Below are positions 17,711-28,117 of a DNA stretch of 64,000 nucleotides, one piece after another (position 1 is the first letter of the stretch; the number at the start of each line of letters is the position of its first letter). This DNA comes from Methylobacterium adhaesivum. GTDB lineage: Bacteria; Pseudomonadota; Alphaproteobacteria; Rhizobiales; Beijerinckiaceae. The DNA lies in NCBI RefSeq assembly GCF_022179065.1, contig NZ_BPQD01000003.1:434001-498000 (forward strand), in the 5' to 3' direction. The notes under the pieces were generated by a model that had not been told where the DNA came from, did no database searches, and worked only from the letters and a program-made list of their open reading frames with translations. The translations under genes and the position numbers were made by a program.

Positions 17711-18802
17711 TCAGGCCTCGCCCTCGTCGAGGTCCTCTTCCGTCGGCTTGGCCGTGTCGAGGATCTTGTCGGCGAGGATGCCGGAATTCTGGCGGATCGC
17801 CGCCTCGATCTTGGCGGCGATGTCGGGATTGTCGCGCAGGAACCCCTTCGAGTTCTCGCGGCCCTGGCCGAGGCGCTGGCTGTTGTACGAGAACCAGGCG
17901 CCCGACTTCTCGACGATGCCGGCCTTCACCCCGAGGTCGATGAGCTCGCCGACCTTCGACACGCCCTCGCCGAACATGATGTCGAACTCGACCTGCTTGA
18001 ACGGCGGCGCGACCTTGTTCTTCACCACCTTGACGCGGACCTGGTTGCCGATGGCCTCGTCCCGATCCTTGAGGGTCGAGACGCGGCGGATGTCGAGGCG
18101 CACGGAGGCGTAGAACTTCAGGGCGTTGCCGCCCGTGGTGGTCTCCGGGCTGCCGTACATGACGCCGATCTTCATCCGGATCTGGTTGATGAAGATCACC
18201 ATGCACTTCGAGCGAGAGATCGAGCCCGTGAGCTTGCGCAGGGCTTGGCTCATGAGCCGGGCCTGGAGGCCGGGCTGGCTGTCGCCCATCTCGCCCTCGA
18301 TCTCGGCGCGCGGCGTGAGCGCCGCCACGGAGTCGACCACCAGGACGTCGATGGCGCCCGAGCGCACGAGGGTGTCGGTGATCTCGAGCGCCTGCTCGCC
18401 GGTATCGGGCTGCGAGATGAGGAGATCGTCGAGCTGCACCCCGAGCTTGCGGGCGTAGATCGGGTCGAGGGCGTGCTCGGCGTCGACGAAGGCGCAGACG
18501 CCGCCCTTCTTCTGGGCCTCGGCGATGGTGTGGAGGGCGAGCGTGGTCTTGCCCGACGATTCCGGGCCATAGACCTCGATGACGCGGCCGCGCGGCAGGC
18601 CGCCGACGCCGAGCGCAATGTCGAGGCCGAGCGACCCCGTGGAGACCACCTCCACCTCCGCCACCTGGGCATTCTTGCCCAGGCGCATGATCGAGCCCTT
18701 TCCGAAGGCCCGTTCGATCTGCGACAGCGCGGCGTCGATCGCCTTCGCCTTGTCCTTGTCCACCATCGGGGCTTCCACAACTTTCAGCGCGGGCTGGGCC
18801 AT
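17711..18802 (-). CDS. recA: Recombinase RecA
   Basis: 363 residues, the usual RecA length. It is the ATP-dependent strand-exchange protein and the co-protease that triggers LexA self-cleavage. Walker [10 protein letters not shown], the catalytic region [12 protein letters not shown], Walker B-type [14 protein letters not shown]-binding loops around GEMGDSQPG and [19 protein letters not shown], and an acidic C-terminal tail (EEDLDEGEA) are all present. ATG 18802 is the normal start. It lies downstream of cckA on the same strand but has its own probable promoter with an SOS-like box in the 140-bp gap. Confidence 0.98.
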   Translation of the reverse strand: MAQPALKVVEAPMVDKDKAKAIDAALSQIERAFGKGSIMRLGKNAQVAEVEVVSTGSLGLDIALGVGGLPRGRVIEVYGPESSGKTTLALHTIAEAQKKGGVCAFVDAEHALDPIYARKLGVQLDDLLISQPDTGEQALEITDTLVRSGAIDVLVVDSVAALTPRAEIEGEMGDSQPGLQARLMSQALRKLTGSISRSKCMVIFINQIRMKIGVMYGSPETTTGGNALKFYASVRLDIRRVSTLKDRDEAIGNQVRVKVVKNKVAPPFKQVEFDIMFGEGVSKVGELIDLGVKAGIVEKSGAWFSYNSQRLGQGRENSKGFLRDNPDIAAKIEAAIRQNSGILADKILDTAKPTEEDLDEGEA

Positions 18803-18864
18803 TCGTCGGCATCCTTATGCATGGGGTGGGAGCAAGGCTCAATGCGCCCCGGATGACGCTGTAT

Positions 18865-18879
18865 GTACCTGTTTTGTTC
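18865..18879 (-). promoter_or_regulatory. Probable LexA (SOS) box of recA
   Basis: On the minus strand the element reads GAAC-N7-GTAC, one base from the alphaproteobacterial direct-repeat SOS consensus GAAC-N7-GAAC (equivalently GTTC-N7-GTTC). It ends 62 bp before the recA start codon, where LexA would block the promoter. Consensus knowledge is from characterised alphaproteobacteria; binding here is inferred. Confidence 0.55.
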
Positions 18880-18942
18880 TCATTGTGCAAGGCCGGCGTC
18901 CACGGATCGTCCGTGAACGCCGGGGAGAACGGCGTCGAAACG

Positions 18943-21597
<2,655 letters not shown>

Positions 21598-21799
21598 CCG
21601 GGGTCGATCCACCTATCCTCGGCGCCGGGAGAAACGCCCGGCCCGCGCGTGCGGCAAGGGTTATCCCGCCACGGCTGCGGGCACGATACAGGCCAAAAGG
21701 TGCACAAACCGTGGCGCCGGCGCCACGCCTCCGCTCCCGGCGTCACCGGGTCGCGTGCCCGCCGCCGGGGTCACGCCGTCCGGCGATGCCGGCACGGGG

Positions 21800-22867
21800 T
21801 CACGCCGCACGGCGGCGTAGGCGCAGGACGAAGCCGATCACCTCGGCCACGGCGCGGTAATGCTCCGTCGGGATCTCGTCGTCGATGCTCACGGTGGCGT
21901 GGAGGGCGCGGGCGAGCGGCGGGTTCTCCAGCACCGGTACGTTGTGTTCCTTGGCGAGCGCCCGGATGCGCAGGGCCAGGGAGTCGACGCCCTTGGCGAC
22001 GCAGACCGGCGCCTGCATGCCGGGCTCGTAGCGCAGGGCCACGGCGTAGTGGGTCGGGTTCGTGATCACCACGGTGGCTTTCGGCACCGCGGCCATCATG
22101 CGCTTCTTCACCCGGGCGGCCCGGATCTGCTTCATGCGGCCCTTCACCTCGGGGCTGCCCTCGCTCTCCTTGTGCTCCTGCTTCATCTCCTCCTTGGACA
22201 TGCGCAGCTTCTGGCGCCAGCGATAGCGCTGATACACGGCGTCGCCGAGCGCGATGGCGACGAACACCGCCAGCATGCCGGCCATGAGTTTGAGGGACAG
22301 GGACAGGACCCCCTCGAGGGTCGAGGCGGGATCGAGACGGGCGAACACGTCGAGGCGGTCGCGCTCGTTCCACAGGATTGTGCCGCCGACCACGCCGACC
22401 ATCATGAGCTTGGCCAGCCCCTTCACGAACTGGAACAGGGCCTCGACGCCGAAGATGCGCTTGGCGCCGGCCTTCGGCGACACCCGGTCCCATTTGAAGC
22501 CCAGGGTCTCGGTGGAGAAGACGAGGGGGTGCTGGAGGAAGCCGGCCGCCAGGCCGGCCACCACCACGAGACCGATGGGGACGGCGAGGGCCTGGGCGTA
22601 GATCACGAACATCCGCAGGCCCAGCGCCCCGTAGACGTGCGGGTCCGACGGCACCTGATAGGCGTTCATGAGGTAGCCGCGCAGTCCCGCCACGAGGTCG
22701 CGCGCGATGGTCCCGGACGCCATCGCCATGGCGAGGGTGAAGGCCCCCAGGATAAAGAAGGTGTTGATTTCGACGCTGTTGGGGACGTTGCCCTGCTCGA
22801 TGGCCTTCTCGATGCGCCGCGCGGTCGGGTCTTCGGTCTTGTCTTCCTGTTCTGCGCCCTCGGACAT
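21800..22867 (-). CDS. flhB: Flagellar export switch protein FlhB
   Basis: 355 residues. It starts with the family's EDKTEDPTARRIEKA, has four membrane helices (residues about 35-215), a basic linker (KLRMSKEEMKQEHKESEG) and the autocleavage motif NPTH at about 270-273. FlhB lets the flagellar type III export gate change from rod/hook to filament substrates after self-cleavage between Asn and Pro. It is the last gene of the leftward flgB-flgC-fliE-fliQ-fliR-flhB series, 44 bp after fliR. A 202-bp gap separates it from cckA. Confidence 0.97.
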   Translation of the reverse strand: MSEGAEQEDKTEDPTARRIEKAIEQGNVPNSVEINTFFILGAFTLAMAMASGTIARDLVAGLRGYLMNAYQVPSDPHVYGALGLRMFVIYAQALAVPIGLVVVAGLAAGFLQHPLVFSTETLGFKWDRVSPKAGAKRIFGVEALFQFVKGLAKLMMVGVVGGTILWNERDRLDVFARLDPASTLEGVLSLSLKLMAGMLAVFVAIALGDAVYQRYRWRQKLRMSKEEMKQEHKESEGSPEVKGRMKQIRAARVKKRMMAAVPKATVVITNPTHYAVALRYEPGMQAPVCVAKGVDSLALRIRALAKEHNVPVLENPPLARALHATVSIDDEIPTEHYRAVAEVIGFVLRLRRRAA

Positions 22868-22911
22868 GGTTCAGGACCTTTCGCGCGCGGTCGCTGCGGG
22901 CACGACCCGCC

Positions 22912-23676
22912 TCATCGCCCGGCCAGATCGGCGAGATAGCGGCCGATGTCGTCCAGGAAGACGCCCATCATCACGCCGAGGCTGCCCAGCAGAACGATCA
23001 TGCCGATGAGCACGGAGGCCGGAACGGCGACGAAGAACACCTGCATCTGCGGCATCAGGCGTGCCAGTACCCCGAGCCCGACGTTGAACAGGATGCCGAA
23101 GGCGATGAACGGGGCGGCGATCTGCAGCCCGAGGGAGAAGCCCCGCGCGACGGCCTTGAGCGCGAGGCGCGCGGCCTCTCCCATGCCCAACACACCGTCG
23201 GGCGGCAGCAGCGCGTAGCTGCGACCGATGGCCAGGATGGAGACGTGGTGCAGGTCCGTCGCCAGGATCAGGGTGATGCCCATGAGCGACAGGAAATTGC
23301 CCAGAGCCGCCTGCTGGCCGCCCTGCATCGGATCCACCGTCATCGCGTAGGAAAGGCCGAGCTGCTGCGAGATCACCATGCCGGCCGTCTGCAGAGCGGC
23401 CAGGACCATCCGGACGCTCAAGCCCAGCATGAGGCCGACGAGAATCTCTCCGAAGAGCAGCCCGATGAGCGCCGGTCCGGCGATGGCCCCGCCCTGCATC
23501 GGCAGCAGCGGTTTCACGGTGGGAAACAGCACCAGGGTGAGAAGGACCGCGAAGGCGAGCCGCAGGCGCGGCGACACGAGCTGGTCGCCGACCCCCGGCA
23601 TGAGCATCACCAGGGTGCCGACCCGCGCGAAGGTGAGGAGGAAGGCCGCCGCGATGCTGGGCAGAAGCAGGTTCAT
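22912..23676 (-). CDS. fliR: Flagellar export gate protein FliR
   Basis: 254 residues with about six hydrophobic segments, beginning MNLLLPSIAAAFLLTFARVGTL. It carries the family features FGEILVGLMLGLSVRM and DPMQGGQQAALGNFLSLMGI, and ends in LDDIGRYLADLAGR. FliR assembles with FliP5 and FliQ4 in the export-gate complex in the basal-body membrane patch. It lies between fliQ and flhB in the usual order. Confidence 0.95.
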   Translation of the reverse strand: MNLLLPSIAAAFLLTFARVGTLVMLMPGVGDQLVSPRLRLAFAVLLTLVLFPTVKPLLPMQGGAIAGPALIGLLFGEILVGLMLGLSVRMVLAALQTAGMVISQQLGLSYAMTVDPMQGGQQAALGNFLSLMGITLILATDLHHVSILAIGRSYALLPPDGVLGMGEAARLALKAVARGFSLGLQIAAPFIAFGILFNVGLGVLARLMPQMQVFFVAVPASVLIGMIVLLGSLGVMMGVFLDDIGRYLADLAGR

Positions 23677-23770
23677 GGCCCGTCATAGCAGGCTCCCGGG
23701 GGTTGGGGAGGGGGAGCGCGCGGAAGGGAGCGTGCCGACGCCCCGTCGGTGACGCCGGGCCGATCGGTCG

Positions 23771-24037
23771 TTACCCGCCGGAGACGATGCGGGCGGCGAT
23801 ACGGGTCATGTAGCTGCCGAGGGCATCGCCCATGAACGGCAGCATGAACAGCAGGGTGGCGAACACGGCCACGATCTTGGGCACGTAGATGAGGGTCTGT
23901 TCCTGGATCTGGGTCAGCGCCTGAAGTAGCGAGATCGCGAGACCTACCACGAGGGCGACGAGCATCACGGGGCCCGCGACCTTAAGGAACACGAAGATCC
24001 CGTCGCGGGCGACGTCGATGATGGCGAGGCCGGTCAT
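23771..24037 (-). CDS. fliQ: Flagellar export gate protein FliQ
   Basis: 88 residues, the normal FliQ length of about 89. Two membrane helices form a hairpin: GPVMLVALVVGLAISLLQAL and VAVFATLLFMLPFMGDALG, joined by the conserved TQIQEQTLIYVPKI. FliQ packs around FliP/FliR in the export gate. ATG 24037 (MTGLAIIDVARDG) is preferred to the in-frame GTG at 24052. A 183-bp gap upstream to fliE shows nothing I can name. Confidence 0.96.
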   Translation of the reverse strand: MTGLAIIDVARDGIFVFLKVAGPVMLVALVVGLAISLLQALTQIQEQTLIYVPKIVAVFATLLFMLPFMGDALGSYMTRIAARIVSGG

Positions 24038-24220
24038 GGGATCACTCTTCACGATAGTCGGGGCTTAGGGGAACCGGCATCCGTCCGGCTCAAGCTTGGC
24101 CGAGGGATGGCGGATCCGTCGCGGGGGCGCGAGGGCGGGGGCGGCCCGTGATGCGAGCAGGCCCCGTCTCGTCCCCCGTCGGCATCGTCCGGCCACGGGT
24201 TCGGTGGCCGAAAGGGAATG

Positions 24221-24541
24221 TTAAATCTGCATGCGCATGATCTCCTCGTAGGCGGAGATCACGCGGTCACGGACGGCGACGAGGGTCTGCAGGGCGGTCT
24301 CGCTCTCGGCCACGGCCGTGACCACGTCGACGACGTTGGCCTTGCCGCCGACCACGGCCATGGCCTGGCTGTCGGTGCGGCGCCCGGCCTCGCTGACGGA
24401 GTCGAGGGTGCTGGAGAGGAGCGAACCGAAGGTGCCGCCCTGTTGCGGGGTACCCAGAGGGGGGGTCTCGGCCAGGCCACCCTTGGTTCCGATGTTCTGG
24501 ATCGCGGCATAGGTGCCGGCTGCAAAGGCGTTGGTAGCCAT
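24221..24541 (-). CDS. fliE: Flagellar MS-ring/rod adaptor FliE
   Basis: 106 residues. The C-terminal half has the FliE signature: FGSLLSSTLDSVSEA, ANVVDVVTAVAESETALQTL and RDRVISAYEEIMRMQI. FliE sits between the FliF ring and the FlgB/FlgC rod and is among the first exported subunits. Start ATG 24541. It lies 56 bp downstream of flgC in the flgB-flgC-fliE order shared by most flagellar systems. Confidence 0.95.
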   Translation of the reverse strand: MATNAFAAGTYAAIQNIGTKGGLAETPPLGTPQQGGTFGSLLSSTLDSVSEAGRRTDSQAMAVVGGKANVVDVVTAVAESETALQTLVAVRDRVISAYEEIMRMQI

Positions 24542-24597
24542 GGCGAAAGACCTTTTGTCAGAAAGAGGTTGGGGCGGGGTTCCGGCCCGAGGGAAAT

Positions 24598-25008
24598 CTA
24601 CGCCTTGAGAATGTCGAGGGTTCTGGACACCATCCGGCGCGTGGCGGTGACCATGTTCAGGTTGGCTTCGTAGGCGCGCTGGGCCTCGCGCATGTCCATG
24701 TTCTCGATGAGCCCATTGACGTTGGGGAGGCTCACGTCGCCCTGGGCGTTGGCGGCGGGATTGCCGGGGTCGTGCTTGGTGCGGAACGGCGTTGTGTCGC
24801 GGCGGACCTTGCCGGTCTCGACGAGGCTGGCACCGGTTTCGCGGTCGATCTGTGCGGTGAAGGTCGGGATCTTGCGGCGATAGGGTTCGCCGCCGGCCTT
24901 GGTCGGCGCCGAATCGGCGTTGGCGATATTCTCGGCGATGACCCGCATGCGGCTCGACTGAGCCTTGAGGCCCGATGCCGCTGTGGTGAGGGATTTCAGA
25001 AAGTCCAT
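24598..25008 (-). CDS. flgC: Proximal rod protein FlgC
   Basis: 136 residues, typical FlgC length. The N-terminal rod motif SSRMRVIAENIANADSAPT and the C-terminal MDMREAQRAYEANLNMVTAT both match axial proteins. It builds the proximal rod with FlgB and FlgF. ATG 25008. It is 30 bp downstream of flgB and probably in the same transcript, driven from the CtrA-boxed region beyond flgB. Confidence 0.96.
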   Translation of the reverse strand: MDFLKSLTTAASGLKAQSSRMRVIAENIANADSAPTKAGGEPYRRKIPTFTAQIDRETGASLVETGKVRRDTTPFRTKHDPGNPAANAQGDVSLPNVNGLIENMDMREAQRAYEANLNMVTATRRMVSRTLDILKA

Positions 25009-25038
25009 TTTGCTCTCAGTCGTTCGAGACTAGGCGGT

Positions 25039-25482
25039 TCAGCGCTTGCCGATGGCGATCTTTAGAGTTTCGAGACTCTTCTGGTAGAGCGAGGTCGCGA
25101 GCTGGTAGTCGGCTTGGTTGTCGCCGGATTTCATCATCTCTTCCTCGAGGTTCACGCCATTGCCGCTGGGGCGAACCTCGAATCCCTTGATCCGACGGGC
25201 GTCGGCTCCAGGCCCCTCCCCCGCCTGAGCGATGGTGATATGGGCCGGGCTCGTGACGGCGAGGCCGGCGCCGGACGCGCCCTCGGGCTGGGCCAGGGCG
25301 ACGGTGCCGAAACCCGCGCCGCGGCTCTTCGCGCGGCCGAGCTCCGGGTTGGCAAGATCGCGGGGCTTGAAGCCCGGCAGATCGGCGTTGGCGACGTTCT
25401 CGGACAGCAGCTTCTGACGCGTCTGATGCCATTGCATCCGGGTGCGAAGAAGACCGAGAATCGGAAGGTCGGTGACGGACAT
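25039..25482 (-). CDS. flgB: Proximal rod protein FlgB
   Basis: 147 residues from ATG 25482 (MSVTDLPILGLLRTRMQWHQ). The rod N-motif LLSENVANADLPGFKPRDL is clear and the C-terminal NQADYQLATSLYQKSLETLK matches axial proteins. A longer in-frame reading to 25548 would extend almost to the CtrA-type box and lacks conservation, so the shorter start is used. First gene of the leftward flgB-to-flhB series; a perfect CtrA-type box lies 69 bp upstream. Confidence 0.95.
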   Translation of the reverse strand: MSVTDLPILGLLRTRMQWHQTRQKLLSENVANADLPGFKPRDLANPELGRAKSRGAGFGTVALAQPEGASGAGLAVTSPAHITIAQAGEGPGADARRIKGFEVRPSGNGVNLEEEMMKSGDNQADYQLATSLYQKSLETLKIAIGKR

Positions 25483-25550
25483 GACTTGGCTGATGCCCCC
25501 GCGCCGGTCGGGAAGTGCCGGGCGATGGGTAAGATTTGCCGCCGACATGG

Positions 25551-25565
25551 TTAATGGCGAGTTAA
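25551..25565 (-). promoter_or_regulatory. Perfect CtrA-type box upstream of flgB
   Basis: The sequence is TTAA-N7-TTAA exactly, in a GC-rich region. On the minus strand one half-site extends to TTAACCAT, the form seen in characterised CtrA sites. It is 69 bp upstream of the flgB start. Assigned by consensus; binding not shown. Confidence 0.72.
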
Positions 25566-25701
25566 GGCTTCTTCACAAAAGTTCAGATGCGTTGTCCCGC
25601 CTCGGGAAAGGTCAGCGCGCCGGGCAAATCCGTCACACGCGCCGAGGGCTTCGTCGAGGGCTTGGCCGGACGACGCTTGGCGTCGCTGCGTCAAGGAGCT
25701 G

Positions 25702-25716
25702 TTAACGAGATCTTAA
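25702..25716 (+). promoter_or_regulatory. Perfect CtrA-type box upstream of fliO
   Basis: Second exact TTAA-N7-TTAA in the 323-bp flgB/fliO divergent region, 89 bp before the proposed fliO start, and flanked by a C as in the TTAAC half-site. Two such sites 137 bp apart suggest separate control of the two directions. The rest of 25483-25805 holds no gene that I can see. Confidence 0.72.
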
Positions 25717-25805
25717 CAGTGTTGCCCGCGCCCGGCACGGGCGTGATAGTGCTGGGCCGAAGCGTTGCGTCGGGCCGGCGGCCCCCAGAAGCGAGAGACC
25801 GGACC

Positions 25806-27173
25806 TTGTTTTCGTCCTTCAGTTCAGACGGCTCCACGACGATCCAGTTCGCGATCATCTTCCTCGTCATTTTCGCGGTTCTGGCGATCACGGTGTTCGT
25901 CATCCGTCGCTTACCCGGGCGGGGCCAGCCCCTCTCCGCGAAGGGCGGCGGACGCGGACGGCAGCCGCGCTTGGGCATCGTCGACATCTACGAACTCGAC
26001 CGGCAACGCCAGCTCATCCTGCTGCGGCGGGACAATGTCGAGCACCTGCTCCTCGTGGGCGGCCCCAACGACGTCGTCGTCGAACGCAACATCACGCGCG
26101 GGGCCGGCGCTCGTCTGGGCGAGGACGAGGCGGTTCGACCCGAGGCGGAGCCCGCCGTCCTCGATGCGGCCCGGTTCCAGCCGGCCTTCGAGGCCGCCTT
26201 GGCGATGCCGGTGGCGGTTCCCCCGCCCCTGCCCGATGCCGCGCCGCGGCCGGACACCGTCGGGCGGCCCCTCGACTTGCCCGCCCCCGATCTGTTCGTT
26301 CCGGACGAGACCGGGCCGACGACGGTGCGTCCGCCCGATCCGCGGCCGGCCTTCGAGACACCGGCTGAACCGCCGGCGCCGCCCGTCGCGGTCCCGGCCT
26401 CGCGCCCGGCCCGCCGCATGCCGCCCTCCCTCACCAATCTCGTGCCCGGCGCGGCCAGTCTCATGCCCGGTCTGGCCAAGCGCGGCCGATCGGACGACGC
26501 GGCCCCGGCGCCCGCCGACGCCGAAGGGCCGCCTCAGGGGGCGTCCAGCCCCGTCGATCCCGACATCCTCTCGGATATGGCCCGTCAGCTCGAGCAGGCC
26601 GTGCGCCGTCCGCAAGCTTCGGCGACCCCGGCTCGTCCTGTGCTACCCGAATCCGCCACCGAAAAGACGGACCAACCTGCGGCGGCGCACGTCGTCCCCG
26701 AGAGGCCCGGGACTTCCGTCGATCCGGTGGTCACCGCGCCCGTGGCGGCCCACGCCCCCCCCGTCGCGGCGGACGCCATCGACCCCATGGCTGCCGCCAT
26801 GGCGGCAACGGCCGAAGCACCGGAGCGGGACGACGCGTTGTTCGACCCCGCCCCAGAGCCGGAGCGTCCCACGCCCGTCATGGACCGTCCCAACCCGGCC
26901 ATGGGCCGTCCCACCCCGTCCTCCGATGGGACGGCGCCGCTTCCCGTCGCGCCGGAATCGCCGACCGCTTCAAGCTCAGTTCCGACCGAACCCGAGCCGC
27001 CCGTGCCTGCGGCAGCCCCCGTCAAACCCGCGGCCGAACGTGCGCCCCCCCCGGCCGATATTGCAAAGCCCGCAGCGACCCCGGGGGTGGCGGCAGCCAA
27101 CCCGTTCTCCGTCGAGGAGATCGAAGCCGAGTTCGCCCGGCTGCTCGGCCGGTCCCTCGACAAGAAGGGCTGA
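25806..27173 (+). CDS. fliO: FliO-like flagellar biosynthesis protein with long Pro-rich tail
   Basis: 455 residues. A single N-terminal membrane helix (QFAIIFLVIFAVLAITVFVI) is followed by a small beta domain, LGIVDIYELDRQRQLILLRR ... EHLLLVGGPNDVVVERNI, which is the FliO fold. About 340 Pro/Ala-rich, probably disordered residues follow, ending in a short helix (EEIEAEFARLLGRSLD). FliO helps assemble FliP5. TTG 25806, with GAGAG nine bases upstream, is proposed; no ATG lies near the helix and an upstream ATG at 25587 would add 73 non-conserved residues and span the CtrA-type box. fliP follows after 125 bp. Confidence 0.75.
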   Translation: MFSSFSSDGSTTIQFAIIFLVIFAVLAITVFVIRRLPGRGQPLSAKGGGRGRQPRLGIVDIYELDRQRQLILLRRDNVEHLLLVGGPNDVVVERNITRGAGARLGEDEAVRPEAEPAVLDAARFQPAFEAALAMPVAVPPPLPDAAPRPDTVGRPLDLPAPDLFVPDETGPTTVRPPDPRPAFETPAEPPAPPVAVPASRPARRMPPSLTNLVPGAASLMPGLAKRGRSDDAAPAPADAEGPPQGASSPVDPDILSDMARQLEQAVRRPQASATPARPVLPESATEKTDQPAAAHVVPERPGTSVDPVVTAPVAAHAPPVAADAIDPMAAAMAATAEAPERDDALFDPAPEPERPTPVMDRPNPAMGRPTPSSDGTAPLPVAPESPTASSSVPTEPEPPVPAAAPVKPAAERAPPPADIAKPAATPGVAAANPFSVEEIEAEFARLLGRSLDKKG

Positions 27174-27298
27174 ACGCGCCAGCGGATTCGGCCGTCGCCC
27201 GCGCTTCGGTCATGACACCGACAGGTTTGGGGTCGAGGACGGCACGGGCCAGATCGGTAGCCGCTTCGGCCATCCTGCTATGCTATTGCGGATAAACG

Positions 27299-28042
27299 AT
27301 GATTCGATTCAAAGCCCGTGCCGTCGCCCGCGTCGCGGCGACCTTCGGCCTGACGCTGGTTGCGGGCGAAGCCATGGCACAGAACCTATCCCTCGATCTC
27401 GGTACGGGCGGCACGACCGAGCGCGCGCTGCAACTCGTTGCCCTCATTACGGTTCTGGCGCTGGCGCCGTCGGTCCTCGTGATGGCGACCTCGTTTACCC
27501 GCATCGTCGTGGTCTTCTCGATCCTGCGCTCGGCCCTCGGTACTCAGAGCGCACCGCCCAACACCGTGGTCACGAGCCTCGCCCTCTTCCTCACGGCTTT
27601 CGTGATGGCACCTGTCGGTCGGGAAGCCTATCGAACCGGAGTCGAGCCGCTGCTGGCTGGGCAGATCACTCAGAGCGTCGCGTTCGAACGGGCGTCGATT
27701 CCGTTTAAAGCATTCATGCTGAAGAATGTCCGAGAGAAGGATCTCAAGCTTTTCCTCGATATGGCAAAGGTTCCTGTCCCGTCAGGTCCCGAAGCCATCG
27801 GCCTTGAGATCGTAACGCCGGCTTTCATGATCTCGGAGCTTCGTAGAGCCTTCGAGATCGGCTTCCTGCTCTTCATCCCATTTCTAATCATCGACTTGGT
27901 GGTGGCCTCGATCCTCATGGCGGTTGGCATGATGATGGTGCCGCCCGCCACCGTCGCCCTCCCGTTCAAGCTCATCTTCTTCGTGCTGGTCGATGGCTGG
28001 ACCTTGGTGGCCGGCTCCCTGGTGCAGAGTTACGGAACCTGA
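27299..28042 (+). CDS. fliP: Flagellar export gate protein FliP
   Basis: 247 residues. The N-terminus looks like a cleavable signal peptide (Arg-rich, then GLTLVAGEAMA), as known for FliP. The body has LALAPSVLVMATSFTRIVVV, LRSALGTQSAPPNTVVTSLA and the C-terminal FLLFIPFLIIDLVVASILMA ... MMMVPPATVALPFKL. FliP forms a pentameric export gate in the basal body. It is here separated from fliQ and fliR, which are on the opposite strand beyond the flgB/fliO promoters. Confidence 0.97.
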   Translation: MIRFKARAVARVAATFGLTLVAGEAMAQNLSLDLGTGGTTERALQLVALITVLALAPSVLVMATSFTRIVVVFSILRSALGTQSAPPNTVVTSLALFLTAFVMAPVGREAYRTGVEPLLAGQITQSVAFERASIPFKAFMLKNVREKDLKLFLDMAKVPVPSGPEAIGLEIVTPAFMISELRRAFEIGFLLFIPFLIIDLVVASILMAVGMMMVPPATVALPFKLIFFVLVDGWTLVAGSLVQSYGT

Positions 28043-28050
28043 CGGGAGCG

Positions 28051-28076
28051 CGGACGAGTCATCAATGACTCGTCCG
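28051..28076. terminator. Perfect 12-bp hairpin between convergent fliP and TPR gene
   Basis: Arms 28051-28062 and 28065-28076 pair exactly around a 2-nt loop. It starts 8 bp after the fliP stop and lies 42 bp beyond the stop of the opposing TPR gene. No U-tract, but position and symmetry suit a bidirectional terminator. Confidence 0.7.
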
Positions 28077-28117
28077 AAAGCTCAACCCGCCAACAGGCCG
28101 AGGCCCGGTCCCATCGA

